Shown: positions 45,346 to 57,590, counted from the first letter of the stretch. The stretch: 64,000 nucleotides of DNA from Archilochus colubris (GCA_023079485.1 CM041092.1:2613127-2677126), one strand, 5' to 3'. The notes: generated from the sequence alone by a model not told the origin. Numbers and translations: made by a program.

Positions 45346-47340
45346 ACAAAGGTGTTAACATCACCCTGGGTCATAGCAGCATTTACTACAGGGACAGCCA
45401 CCCTACAACTCTTGTACTATCTTTCTGCTCACACATTGTTCCATTTTCTAACACTAAGATTACTGTGCTGTGCCTCATAACCTGGTGTGACTGCACCTTT
45501 TGTATTGCAAAAAGTCAGAGATCTTCTTTACACTTCTTCACTGAGCTGCTCTCAGCTGGGTTTCTCCTTGACCTTGTGGTGGGCTCTGGTTCTTGCATCC
45601 ATCCTCTTGGTGGCTTCAGAATCTGGTTTGTATTTATTTTTTTAGGCTGCTGAAATAAAGCGTTAAGCTCTGGAGTGGGGACAGGGAGGCATCTTCACCT
45701 GGCCAACCCCTTGCTTTGCTGAAGATGTGAATTAAGGGGGTGATGGGTACAATCTGGAGAGGACCTGCATCTGAGCTACGTGTGGCAATAGGAATAATCA
45801 TCCTCTCAGTTTACTCTGTAATTATAGATCTTTGGTGGGTCAGTTCTCTCACGTGATGCTAACCTTTAGAGAGTGTTAAAATGTGGTATCCAATCAAGAA
45901 ACAGATTTTTCTGGTTAGTTTGGCAAAGGGTGAGACATCTGAGAAGGCAAAACTGGGGAGGAGATTGTATTTGCTTAGGAGAACAGGAAGACTTTGACCA
46001 TCCGAAATGCCCTCCAAAGGCAACCCAAACCCTCAAGTTAAGAAGCTCAGCTTTTCTTTGAACTTTTATTAGAGGAGGTGGTTGCCCCTTAAAACTCTGT
46101 GAGATGACAAGAATGCAGCAACATTAGGTGCCTGGACTCAGCCACTTGTTAGTCAGCTCTTTGGAGCTGCTGGGCCTGAAATTCTATGTTTCTCAGCCCA
46201 ATATGAATTTAATATTGCCTTGCTATTGGGTGTGTGGGTCCTGTGAGAAGAAGAGATCTCCTGCTCCTTTGCATTCCTGGCTCCCACAGCCCATGGGGTT
46301 TTCCTGCACCAGCTTTGGATGTATCAAAAATGGGAGGAAAGAAAACACAAGCTGGTTGTAGTCTGCTGAAATGCAAAATAATTTGATGTGCCTTTGTCCT
46401 TTCAGCTTGTGATTTCTTGTGAAGGAATCTCCTTCAGGTTTTAGGGTAAGCAAAGAGAATCCAGCTGGTGATTTTACAGCTCATGGAATAAGGAAGGGGA
46501 TGCAGTGACACCTTTTCTAGTTCTGTTGTCTCAAAATCTGAAAACTTGAGCAGCTTTTCATTAGAGGAAAACACTGATGAGAAAATTGGCTCACATTGAG
46601 AAACTGCATGAGGGGCAATTACTGACCAGTTCATTGATATATAAAATCTGATTTAATAATTCTAAGCATTACACCTTTTATAAAAAATCAATTTCCATGT
46701 GGCTAAAACATCAAATCTGAGAGAACAGGCTGACAGGGAGCAGTGACCAAATTAGTTCACTGAATACTTACCCAACTTATTCAGATCCCTCTTGAGGACA
46801 TGGAAACATTTGTCCCATGGGTGAAGTTGCTTCTTGCTAAGCTTTAGCATAGGAAAGAGGGATGATTGATAGTTCATAGGTTCCTCCACAACCTGGAAGT
46901 ACAATTAATCCCTTCTCCCCATCCTGTACAATTGGTTTGCTTGTGCCAGTTGTTTCTGACTGTACCTCATTTCTATAAATCACCTCCTGCTGATTTTAGT
47001 GTAGATCCACTCGTAGTAGAAATCAGCCCAAAGTGGGATTCCTATTTCTCAATTCCTGAAATTCTGTTTAAAAAAAAAACTTAAAAACATGGGTTCTGTT
47101 TCTGAGGTGCATGTCAGAAGAAATGTGTTTGGATTCCATGCTAAATCCAGAAGCTGGATTTGTGCTCTTAAAGTAGAAACAGCATTTTTATTGAGTGAGG
47201 CTGGAGCTGATGTGTAATGTTATCAGATGCCAGGATCCTGGTCAGTCTGTGCTCAAAAAGGTGGGTTTCAAAAATTCAAGTACTTTTGGGTAGAGACTGT
47301 CAAAGAGGGCTCTATCGAAGATATCCAGCAGAAATCTAAT
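45346..47340. other. Gene-free unique sequence
   Basis: No gene was recognised. A minus-strand GT donor-like string (GGGTAAGTATTC) lies at 46764-46772 but no exon is supported. Otherwise unremarkable. Confidence 0.5.
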
Positions 47341-47387
47341 GAGGTCCCTTCCAACCCAGCCAATTCTATGATTCTATGATTCTATGA
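47341..47387 (+). mobile_element. CR1 3' tail only, 47 bp
   Basis: GAGGTCCCTTCCAACCCAGC is followed by an AATTCTATG unit and further octamers, identical in type to the tail of the copy at 20161-20494. No CR1 sequence precedes it, so this is an extremely 5'-truncated insertion or the remnant of a deletion. Confidence 0.95.
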
Positions 47388-47739
47388 AATGAGACTATAA
47401 ATTATGTCAGTGGGAAGTGGAACACTTTGTAGTTCTGCTGCATAAGATGGGACTGGCAGCATCTTCCTTGCTACCATGGGATGTAGTTTCTTAATTACAA
47501 ACACAACTGAACTGAGTAGTCTTTGGGAGCTGGAATGAGTTCATGTGAGCACTTACATTATCAGGAAATCCATACAAATGGTTTATTCATGGGGCAGCTA
47601 CTATCTCCTTACTATAGGTTTTTGATAGACACTTCTGCTGTCTCAACAATTCCTCATTCAGAATTCAAAATTGTTCTTTTGTGCAAGGACTTGATGGCAA
47701 AAGCAGCATAATTGAGTTTGGGATCACATCTTTAAAACA
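47388..47739. other. Gene-free unique sequence
   Basis: Nothing was recognised. Confidence 0.5.
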
Positions 47740-48000
47740 ATGATGTTTGTTTTTTTAAATGAATATTTTATATGTTGTGTTTAATTAAAATAAAAGTCTG
47801 CTACTGATCTAGGGAAACGCAAAACAGACTCGAGCTTGTGTTTATGAAGTGTAACAATATTGGCAAGAAGCAACTTATCTTGTTTATGAGACATGCCTCC
47901 CATTACTGCTACAGATTGCAGACGTTTTATTGCTGAGCTTTCCATGGTTTTACCATTCAACAAATGCAGCGAAACTGTCATCATGAAAATAAGGCTGTAA
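47740..48000. promoter_or_regulatory. Candidate conserved non-coding segment
   Basis: Elements such as TTTAATTAAAATAAAAG, CTCGAGC, TTTATGAGACATGC and GCAGACGTTTTATTGC lie in repeat-free, complex, AT-rich DNA. Texture-based inference. Confidence 0.25.
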
Positions 48001-50559
48001 AAGTAGGTTTGGAGGGGTTTGGTTTTAAGGATAGTATTTACAGATCAAAATGTGTTGCTGGTAACTCTGCAGTCTGGGAGAATTCTTGCTTTTCGAGCTC
48101 TCTGAAGGCAGAGCAGTCCTGGGGAACACTCTGGCAAGTGCAGAAGGGAAATTTTGTGTTTCACACAAAAGGTGAAGTTTTTGCATCCATCTCCCAGTTA
48201 CATATAAATGACAAAGCGTGGCTTGACTCATAAAAAGAGGGTTAATTTGAGAGGAGGAGACTTGAGGACTTGGGAATACTTGAAAAGTACTGCCCCATGA
48301 ATATTAAAATCATCAGCTTTGCTCTTTGATCCAGCAGAGCTGGTGAATTTTGCTCTGCCCATCCCTGGGCTATGAGGAGCATCAGCCTGAGAGCTGAGCC
48401 CCTTCATGGCTTCCAGAATAATTTAGCCTAACTAACTGAGAGCACACCCATCTCAAAATATGACTCAAAAACTTGCCTATTTTTCATTAAAACATCTGAT
48501 GACATGAAGCATCTCCTACATCCAGCCATTTTGTTGCAGATCCAGGGTATTCATGAGCATGGAGGATCTGAACTTCAATAATAACACCAGCATTGTGAGC
48601 TGAACCCTCTCTTGGGAGATGGGATCATTAATTAAAGCCAAATCTTTGTGATCCCAGCAGATCTGATCCATTTTTTATCTGGGAAGAGGTGAGGTGAGCA
48701 GTGAAGTGGTTGTGGTGGGATTGTACTGTGGGGCATGGGAAGAAGGGTGACCAAAAATCACTGCTTTCTCCTTCCAGACAGGGTGTACAGCAAGTGGAAA
48801 TATGAGAAACTTAGCTAGTAAAAAAACAAACCTATCTAGTAAAAAAAAAACTTGTCTAGTACTTACGTAGTACTCGTGGTACTAGATAAGATGTTGCAAA
48901 CCAGGCCAGCTTGCTCAGTTGCAGAAGAAGGTTTTTTAGCAAAGATTTGCTGGTTTGATGCTTCATATCTGCATTTATTCAGTTGAGCAAACTAAAGAGA
49001 AGCAAAAAAGAACAGGTTGAAGCTGCAAAATGGCACAAACCTGAGACCATTATGGTGCAGAACTCTTTTTTTTTTTTGAGACCTCGTGTCTGTCTTCTCT
49101 GCTCTGTCTCATCCTGAGCATGTTCCACGCTGCCAAATTTCCTCTAAGGTTTTTCAGATGACTGAAAATCCAGAGCTTCATTATCCTCTGACTTGCTCAT
49201 TTTTCACGTACCAATATTTTGACCAGTTTAATCATCTGCATGGAGAGTGTGGAAGTCTTGGCAGCTACTTGGCATACTGAGATAGGTTCCCAAAAAGACC
49301 AGATATGCCTCTGAAATGTTGAAGAAGTGATGATATATAATTTGCTTATTAATCATAAAGGAGAACAGACAGAGTAATGCCTCTGCTCCTCACTTTTTTC
49401 CCCTCTCCCCAATTTTTTTCTTCTCTAAACACCTGAATCACTTGGGATGTAGATCTCTGCATTGTTGTTCCATGTTTAACTGGCTCCATCTCATCTTTAG
49501 GAAAGCAAAATGAGATCCTTGAATGTTGTGATCAGTTATTCTATGTTTTTGTGGTTCCTAATCAAGTCCTGTCAGTACAGTTACTAAATTGCTACACTTT
49601 TAAGTCTGAACAGTGCAAGTCTTCAATGTGTAAGTCTCCAGCTGCTGCACACCAGACACATTTTTTTTCTTGTTCCCTTGAACAAAATAGTCACCTGTGC
49701 ACTCAGGCAAATGATGTGACCTTTATCTTCATTACTCACTGTCACGTTGATGCTCTTTTAACATTTCATAGTTTAAGTGTGCAGTATTTTTTCTGAACTA
49801 AATAGGACTGCTTTTGATAGCTGGATGCTTCTTGCTGGTAAATCTATGAGAAATTGAGGTTGTATTAGACAAAAGTCAAATGCCTTTTCTGTGTGAAATG
49901 GGAGGCGGTGTGAAATAGCACAACATGTAGGAAAGTAGATATTATGTGTTCTCTGGTGTCTCCACAGACAAGCAAGTATCAGTGCAGAAAGTGATTCTTC
50001 CAACATATTTCATATCCATATGTTTATTCCTCCTTTCTTACAAGATGGCAGCTTGCTTGTAAGGAAAAAAAATGTGCAATAGGCTTCGATCCATTGCTGC
50101 ATAAAAGCAGCAAGGTTCTTGAGCAGGGATGATCTTAATATTGGCCTGTACCAGAGTTGAACACACTTCTAGGTGCTGGTTATAGAAATCTGAAGTATTG
50201 GGTGTAGCAGGTTTGGAAGAAGTGCCCAGAGCAGAATTCTGGAGCCAGGACAGACAGGTGGGTCCTTGCATCTCGCTGGAAAACGTAAAGGGAAAAAGAA
50301 AGGCAATAGGACTGTTGCACTGGCTGACTGCTGCTGGGTTATCCCTTCTTTTTAACTACTTATTCAACTGGGTGGAAAAGTACAAGGTGGTGTAGATCTG
50401 TAGCCTGTCCTAGTCTGGCAGGGAAGGCAAATTCAGTGCTGATATTAAGAGGTTTGTAGACATAAGTGGGGCATGGTTCTTTGTAGGTGCAGAAGGAGTT
50501 GGGGAAGGTGTTAGTAGGGATGGTAGTTAGCATTTTGTAAGGATGCAAAAGCTGCTTAT
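48001..50559. other. Gene-free unique sequence
   Basis: No gene was recognised. It contains the CTAGTA-rich palindromic cluster at 48812-48890, described separately. A T run lies near 49067-49077. Confidence 0.5.
48812..48890. repeat. CTAGTA repeats with nested palindromes
   Basis: CTAGTAAAAA occurs near 48816 and again near 48837, and CTAGTAC at 48856-48862. The last pairs with GTACTAG at 48879-48885 (7-bp stem, 16-base loop). Inside the loop region are AGTACT (overlapping 48858-48863, and 48869-48874) and TACGTA (48864-48869). TATCTAGTA near 48833 is also the complement of TACTAGATA at 48880-48888, giving an alternative, larger dyad. Confidence 0.75.
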
Positions 50560-51010
50560 GTAAATATTGTTCATTGCACTACAAAATTTGTGGGGTTTTT
50601 AAAACTGGCAGTAGGCTGTGGTATAACCTATTAGTCCTGTTATAATTTGTGATTATCAGCAGGTGGGTAAGGTTAGAACATAACCTGCTGTAACGAAGAC
50701 TGAAAGAGCCTTAATACTCACTTAGGAACAGATGTTTACTTTCCAGCTGAGGACCCACTTTATATTTATGAATATTTAGATCCTATCTTATATATTGTAA
50801 TTAATTGAAGCAATTAGGCTGTACTCTCATTCTTTAACTGGTAGAAAGACATTTGAAAGTCACAGTTGTAAGAATTACAATCAGCTGAAATAAATCAATG
50901 AACTTCTCTTTACCCTGCTCAAAAAGTTATTTCAGTTGCAGTACTAATCCATAGCATACAAATACGTAATAAATGGAATGCAACTGAGCAGGCTACAGCT
51001 TGTTCAGGAT
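50560..51010. promoter_or_regulatory. Candidate conserved non-coding segment
   Basis: This complex AT-rich, repeat-free sequence has TTGTAATTAATTGAAGC (paired homeodomain-like cores), CAATTAGGC, ACAATCAGC, TAAATCAATGAAC and ACGTAATAAATGG. Texture-based inference; one of the better candidates after 41380-41815. Confidence 0.3.
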
Positions 51011-52059
51011 CCCCTGACATCTCCTGGGAAGCCAAGGAACACAAGTTTATTTAACAAACCTTATCAAAAACCTAGGGGAGGGTTTTGAAGTGCTCGTTTG
51101 TCGCAGGATCTTACAAGAGAAAAAAAAAAATCAATCTAAAGGAATTTGCCAGAAGCTGCTGCTTTGCTTACTTCCAAATATCTCACCTGAAATCACTGTG
51201 CTGTGTTTGGGGGTGACTGATCCATCTTTCAATGGTAATTCTGGATCCCATCCCAGCTAGAAAATATTCCTCTGCACTCCTGTAATCAGCTCCTTCTTTT
51301 CCGTGCAAATTTATCACTTATATTTCTTTCCTATCCTCTTCTTGTTAAAATTCAACCTCTTCCTCTGTTTTCAGACGTTCGAGGAATAATTCAAGGCTCA
51401 CTGCAGCTCATAAGAAAACAACAATAATTGTGTAAACATTTGGAAATGTTATTTATCAGCAGATCCAGGAGCACCACACGGTGTCCAGGTACGTCTGGGT
51501 TCTGGAGCCCATTAAGTTTGGCAATGGAAGCTTTTTCTTCTGATGTGGCTCTCATCTCGGTGCCAGATGTCTCATATCTAAAAGGAAGGATGAAGAGCTT
51601 GCTTCCCTTCCCCTCATTTTCTTCCCTGAAGTCCCTTCACTAAATTCTCTCCCAGGTTTTATCCCGGGGCTTTGAGCCTTCTCTGCTCCCCAGCTCCCAG
51701 GGTCCAGCTGCTCTCCTTATGCCTCCTCTCTCCCCACTGCTGATCCCACACAAAACCCATTTCCACCGCTTGTCCTTCAAGTGTCCCCTCCTGTCAGGGT
51801 GGATTTTTGGTGACATTAAAGGCAGCGGAAGAGACAGATCTTAATTTCCAGTCCCTCAACCCACCTGAAGATGCTTTGCTTTTCTGTTGGCTGCTACAAG
51901 CGCCGGAGCTCAAAAGCTTTTTAGGGAAAGATTTAAGGAAGGTTTTAGAAGAAAGGTCTCAAAGATGGTAAAGCTGTTCTGTTTTGCTGGCACAGGGACT
52001 GACTTTTACTAGTTCAGCTCAGCTCAGACTTCTGGCAGCTTGTTAAGCTGCAGAACACA
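51011..52059. other. Gene-free unique sequence
   Basis: A pyrimidine-rich plus strand from about 51240 to 51800 was seen. No gene was recognised. Confidence 0.5.
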
Positions 52060-52625
52060 GGAGCTTTGCATTGCTGAGATGACTTTTCATTACCCTACGT
52101 GCATAATTATTTACTAAAAGTATTCTTTGTTCTGCTTCCTAAGCCAGGGCTGCCTAATTACAGCTCACTTTGCAGGCACGATGCTGCCTTTGTGGAAGTT
52201 TTAATATCTACCTGGATAGCAGATAAATGCATCTGATGATTATTTGCTTTTCACATTTTTTTCCTAACAGCAGTGGTGACTTAGCCAAATATTTGCCCAT
52301 AAAACTGCATTCAGCTGTTGCAAGCACAAACTACTTATGGGGGAAAAGAGCCTTGAAATAGCATTCCAATTGTTTTAGAAAAATTGAAATTTCCCTCTGA
52401 TGGGCTGTCAAGAAAGGTGTGTACTCAGGGTGATATTTACATCTCAAAATAAGCAGATCCTCCCATTTGATTCTGTCAGTGACACTTCCAAGGGTGCTGA
52501 AGCTCCTGTAGCACACTGGCATGCTTGCTAATGACTATAATTCATCATGGGAAGCTATCAGCTTGAAAATAAAATATTGCAACTCGGTGTGGAGATTGAT
52601 AACCATGGCTTGTTTATTGATTGCA
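52060..52625. promoter_or_regulatory. Candidate conserved non-coding segment
   Basis: Two blocks (52060-52330 and 52480-52625) have conserved-element texture. The first has CTACGTGCATAATTATTTAC, GCCTAATTACAGC and GATAAATGCATC. The second has GCTAATGACTATAATTCATC and TTGATAACCATGG followed by TTTATTGATTG. No repeats are present until the A/G-rich tract at 52630-52660. Inferred only. Confidence 0.28.
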
Positions 52626-54038
52626 TGGAAAAAATGAAAAAAAAAAAGGGGGGGAGGGAGTTGGAAAGAAAGATTAATTTTTTTGAAAGCTCCTAGCACC
52701 ATGATAACTAAGTTGGAATCTGCCTTTTTCTTTTTTGCAGTTCACTATAGTGTGGCTGCAACATAAGGGTGTACAGAAAATATATATGGTGTGGTATTAT
52801 CCTGTAAAGCATGCATTTGTGTTGTTATTTTTCAGTGCATTATACGTTTAAAACAGGGTCATCAGTCCTCAAAAATGAATATACCTCTCAGCTCACCCCT
52901 GGTAGTTCTTTAAGTCTCTGTCTTGCTCATACTTTGAATTCAGAGTCCTGAATTCTGTAAGAGAAAAATCTTGAAATAAGAGGGAAGCTGATTAAATGAA
53001 GAATGTAAAAGGGCAGGGTACCTTTTCCCCCACAAATAAAGCAGGGAAAATCTGATTTTCCTCTTCCTTCTTTCTTAGTTGGGATGGAGTGAACCAGATT
53101 TCTGCTTCCTGAAATCCACATTCCCTCTGCTGAGGGAAGAACAAGCTGATAATGAAACTGAGACTGTAGGACAGGTCAGCCTGAAATCCAAATTAAAGTA
53201 GAGGTGGGGGTGATAGTAACCTGGGAGTAGATGCTACAACCTGGGTTAAACGATTCTTTAATGACTTTGGTGCAGTGTAGGACTCTCCTCTTCCTTGCTC
53301 AGGAAGACTTGCAATAACAACTGAGCAGATTTCCCAGACTTCTGAGTCAGAATTATTGTGGATCAAAGCATGTGCATTATATACATCTTGCTGGGTTCCA
53401 ATTTCAGCAGTTTGATTTGGTTCTGAATTTGGTAGCCATGGTTACCACCACTGAAAAGTAATCTCCACTTCTGAAAAAAATATGACCTTAATGTCCTTTT
53501 TTTTTTTTTTTGGTGAAAGTAAGAAAGCACAAAGACATTTCCAAGTATCTGTATTTGTTAAATTCCAAATTGCCTTTCTAAAAATACAGTTATGAACTCC
53601 TAGGGAATTAGCAAGGAGAAATCTATTTCAGAAAGCACATTTTAAAGCAATTTTATGCTGAAATGAGTCCTAAAATTCTGGCCTTTTGTTCTTTGTCATG
53701 GAAGCATAAGGGAAGAGAAGCCAGTGATCATCCTGAGGTTACAGTGATCAGAATAAAGAATATTTCCTGATCTTGTTTGAGCTTATACTGATTTTAATGG
53801 AATTCTGCATCTTTCATCAGTTGCAGATTCAAGGACCAAACTCTGGTCTGGTAACACCATTCTGCTCTGGGATGTTAGGAGCTGATTTGTTTCAGATGAT
53901 TCCAGCTCTCATGACAGGTTCAGATGCGATTTTATAGGTTTTTAATCTTTTAATTCTTGCTTGCCTCCAGATTTGCAAGTGATTAAATGGCCTAAGAATA
54001 AGAAACAAAATCAATGTCAGTGGCATAATAACTATACT

Positions 54039-54077
<39 letters not shown>

Positions 54078-54535
54078 GCAGCTCAGTATTTTGAGGCTAT
54101 TTTTCTATTAAAACTGGACTTGAGATTTGACAGGAGACACCCAGAGCCATCTGCAGTGGTGGAATTTGTGTCACTTCTCATATTCTCCCTTGGTCCAGCT
54201 TTAAAACCAAAGGATATTACAAAAATTTCTTGTTCTTTTCAAGATCTTGAGCAACTAAACCTAAAGCTGTGTACTATAAAAATACAAATATTCCAAATGT
54301 GCATTGGGAAGGGTATGATTATTATTAAGAAAATGCCCTTTTGATAACTCTTCCTTGTAAAAAAACCCAAAGCAAGGTTCTTTATCAGTCTCCAGATTTT
54401 ATTATCCTTATCTCCAGTGGCTGTTATTGAGTGCAGAGAATGCTGGTAAAAAAAGCAAACATTTCTAATGCTGAATCTGATTGGAAAAAAGAGGAAAATC
54501 TTACACAATGAGAGCAATGAGCCACTAGAATCATC
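52626..54535. other. Gene-free unique sequence with (AT)n
   Basis: No gene was recognised. It contains an A/G-rich tract at 52630-52660, a T run at 53498-53511 and the (AT)n microsatellite at 54041-54073. Confidence 0.5.
54041..54073. repeat. (AT)n microsatellite, about 16 units
   Basis: Thirty-three bases of pure alternating A and T. It is the longest uninterrupted dinucleotide tract in the window and likely to be length-variable. Confidence 0.97.
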
Positions 54536-54589
54536 TCCCATGGGAAGAGTCCCCAAAATTGGACACTTCATGGCTCAGATGGACAAGGT

Positions 54590-54924
54590 GCTGGGCTATC
54601 TCATCTAGACCATGTCTTGGCCAGTAAGTGTTGGCCCAGATGATCCTTGAGGTCCCTTCCAACCTGATAGTTTGTGATCTCATGAAAGATAATGCAAATA
54701 TCTGTATATTTATACATCCATTTATAAATATAGGTATTCCTCTGCTGGACCATCTCATCTAGACCATGCCTTGGCCAGTAAATGTTGGCCCAGATGATCC
54801 TTGAGGTCCCTTCCAACCTGATAGTTAGTGATCCCATGAAATATATTGCAAATATCTGTACATTTATACACCCATTTATATACATACTTGTGCCCAGCCC
54901 CTGTATATATATAGATATTCCTCT
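54590..54924 (+). mobile_element. Tandemly duplicated CR1 3' tail
   Basis: Copy 1 (54590-54743) and copy 2 (54744-about 54924) each hold CATCTCATCTAGACCATG-like sequence, GTTGGCCCAGATGATCC, then GAGGTCCCTTCCAACCTG and a degraded tail resembling GTGATCTCATGA. A TTTATACATCC-type flank and TATTCCTCTGCTG follow in each. The first halves are offset by 154 bases. The right ends are offset by 180, because about 26 bases are added in copy 2. The non-CR1 flank is duplicated too, so this is a segmental duplication rather than two insertions. Confidence 0.85.
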
Positions 54925-57427
54925 GCTGCATTCCAAACATATGTTACTTAAAAATAAATAAATACAACATGTCCAGTCAAGGATTTGTTTTAAGCTATTG
55001 CTCCCAAGACTTAGTTACATTTTCATTTTGTTTTTCTACTACAAAGTGAAACCTTTGTTTGCAGTCAGGAAGAGCACCTGTGGAATCTTTCAACATTTTT
55101 GGGCACGTTTTAAAAGCTTATCCTTGTGGTGAAGATTTAATCCATCAAAGTGGTATAAATAATGTAGACATAGCCTTAGGTGTCACTTCTTCCCCTTGCA
55201 GGTTGGAAAAGAGCAGAAGAATTGCTCTGCTGCAGTTTAAAATGTTGCTCAGGCAGGGCAGTGACAAGATCCTGTGCTAGCCTTGAATTATAGGCATCTA
55301 ACTATTTATTCCTCATTATTTACAAGGTCCAAAACCACATGTACAAACCACCAGGCTTCTGACCAAGATAACAACATAAATAGCAAAATAGTGCCTTATT
55401 AAGGAAATAAAAACCAACAAAAAAAGTCACGTGTAGACCTCGAAAGGTTTTGCTTTTCAAGTAATTAAAACAAAATTACCCAGCAGAGGGTAGTTGATTT
55501 ATGGCTGGCAGATGACATACTGCTTGATGAATGCCTCTTGAAAGCTAAATCTCCCTCCTAAGACAAAGCCACCTCAGTTTTGGGAAGAATTAAGTAAAAA
55601 AGACTTACAGTATGCAACAGAAAGCAGACTTCAGTTATGAAGAATTCAAGAATATGAATGTTTTGCCAGAAATCTTTTTTCACAGCAGGATCCAGCAGAG
55701 CTGACAGTTCCTACAAGGTCTTCCTGATGTTCTAGAGGTCATTCATTAGATGAAAAAAAAATAGCTCCAAAACCTTCCTTCCCATTTCCATTAGTTATCT
55801 GTAGTTTTAATCATGTCTTGAAAGATGTCTTTTGGCCTGGACATTGATGTACTGTGGATTCAGATTAATTTAATAAGTGCAAATTTAATTATACTGTTAT
55901 ATATAATTATATATATCTGATTCAGAAAGGTGTTTTCTACTCTAGACATAACAATTGAGCAAGGTGATAATTTAGGGGTGGATGTTTCACATGGAAGTAC
56001 AACTGAAGTGCTTTATTGGTTGCAATGCACATTTAGTCCCAACTGATGTGGTGCTTCATGTGTGGCTTCCTATATAGGATGCACTCCTAAAATTTGGCAT
56101 TTCTTTCCCTTAAATATTCTCGTGTGAAAAGGTAATTTCATGATGTGAGTAGAAGTGATATTAATCTATTAATCTACTGCTGCTGCTTAAAAATGTCCTG
56201 GGTTGCAAACCCATCATGCTTGGTGTGTGTGCCATGCACGTTGAAATCCACAGGCAGAGCTCCCAAATAGGAGTTTAAAAAGTGAATTTAGGGAGTCTTT
56301 TGGTTTCCTAGGAATCAACGTGGGCTTGTGGGATTCTTGGGAGAGGTTGAGGGTCTCGACTTGGGCTGTGAAACAGAGAAAGGGAGCCTTCAAAAGAGGG
56401 TGAGATGAAAGGGTGAAGGGTGCTGTGGGGGTGATGGATTTTGGGGCAGGTGGAGGTGACCTCTCTCTCCTTCCCAACTTGTGCAAAAACTGGAGGGGTG
56501 CAAACATTTCCCCACCTTGCTGAAGGAAGTGCAAGCCTAGGCAGAGCAGACACCTGCTCATTCTTTAATTTCACATTTCAAGATAACTAAAGCCTGTGAT
56601 GGGGGTTGCTGTCATGTCTTGTTTCCATCTCTTTCCAGGCTGCTGCCTCTGATTTAGAGAGGTGGCTCTGGAGGGTCTGCTCCAGAGTGACAAGTGTCTC
56701 CAGGAGGAATTCCTGTGTCTCATCCTTTAGGAAAGAGAAAGCCCACCTGCATCACAGTAGTCCTGAGGGCCTGCCCTCATTTCTGAAGGTCCAAAAGGTT
56801 CAAGTGTGCAGTGGTGGTTTATAAAACAAACACCTGAAACTTTTCTCCTTGGACATCTCTGTGATATTGTGCACCAGTGATTTTGGTGCCTGACTTGTGA
56901 AGTGTTGAACGTGCACGTTTCACAGAATTTCACAACATTTCTTCCATTTAACTTGGGGGTGAAGGTGGGACTGGTCAGAAAGCCATAAAAAAGCCCTGAA
57001 ACAAGCCAAAAGGCAGCACTGTGTCACCATCATGCCTTCAGCAGGTGTTTTCTTGTCTCTTCTAGTGTCTCAAAGGAATTATTTGAAAGCTTTCAACCAG
57101 ATCACCAATGGTGTGGAAAGATGTACAAGGGAAAAGAGAAAGAGAGCAAAGAAATTGGTGAATTTCCTGCTTCCAGAAAGGAGAAAGAAAACAACTGCTC
57201 TGCAGCTTACCAGGCACATCTGGTGGTGAGGGACATGGCACAGCTGGAGACCTGGAGAAACATTGCATCCATCACCTTCTGCCTTGGGGTAAGTCATGTC
57301 CATCAGGCAGGCAAAAATCCAAAGTGAGAAACATCTGCTGAGAGATTTAGAATGATGAGAAATACCTGGAAGCTTTGGTGTAAATTTTTTTTTTTTGAGT
57401 GTTGAGCACTTGGCACTGTTTAAATAG
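54925..57427. other. Gene-free unique sequence, one weak exon-like block
   Basis: An AT-rich tract lies near 55885-55917. A plus-strand block at 57177-57288 is bounded by TTTCCTGCTTCCAG and GGG|GTAAGTC and open in one frame (AHLVVRDMAQLETW...). It is short and isolated, so I do not call it an exon. No gene was recognised. Confidence 0.5.
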
Positions 57428-57590
57428 AGTCATAGAATGATAGTTTGGGTTGGAAGGGACCTTTCAAGGGTCCTTTGTTGGAAGGGACATCTTCAACCAG
57501 ACCAGGTTGCTCAGAGCTCCATCTAACTTGACCTTGAATGCATCTCCCACCTCTCCAGGCAACCCAGGCCACCGCTTCACCAAATAGAAA
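57428..57590 (-). mobile_element. CR1 LINE fragment, 3' end, rearranged
   Basis: It starts AGTCATAGAATGATAG and GGTTTGGGTTGGAAGGGACC-like sequence, then GACCAGGTTGCTCAGAGC and CACCTCTCCAGGCAACC. The string TTGGAAGGGAC is present twice, offset 28 bases (57450 and 57478), a small internal duplication. The 5' edge is approximate. Confidence 0.9.

Noticed and set aside
46764..46840. Minus-strand exon-like block before GGGTAAGTATTC
   Set aside because: Only about 22 codons long. An open frame of that size is expected by chance, and the acceptor choice is ambiguous.
54601..54936. 111-codon minus-strand open frame with internal repeats
   Set aside because: It is the antisense of the duplicated CR1 tail, so the repeated peptide reflects the DNA duplication and not a repeat protein.
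56639..56824. Block after TCTCTTTCCAG with an open frame
   Set aside because: A reasonable acceptor, but no matching donor and a Ser/Arg-rich peptide without similarity. Too weak.
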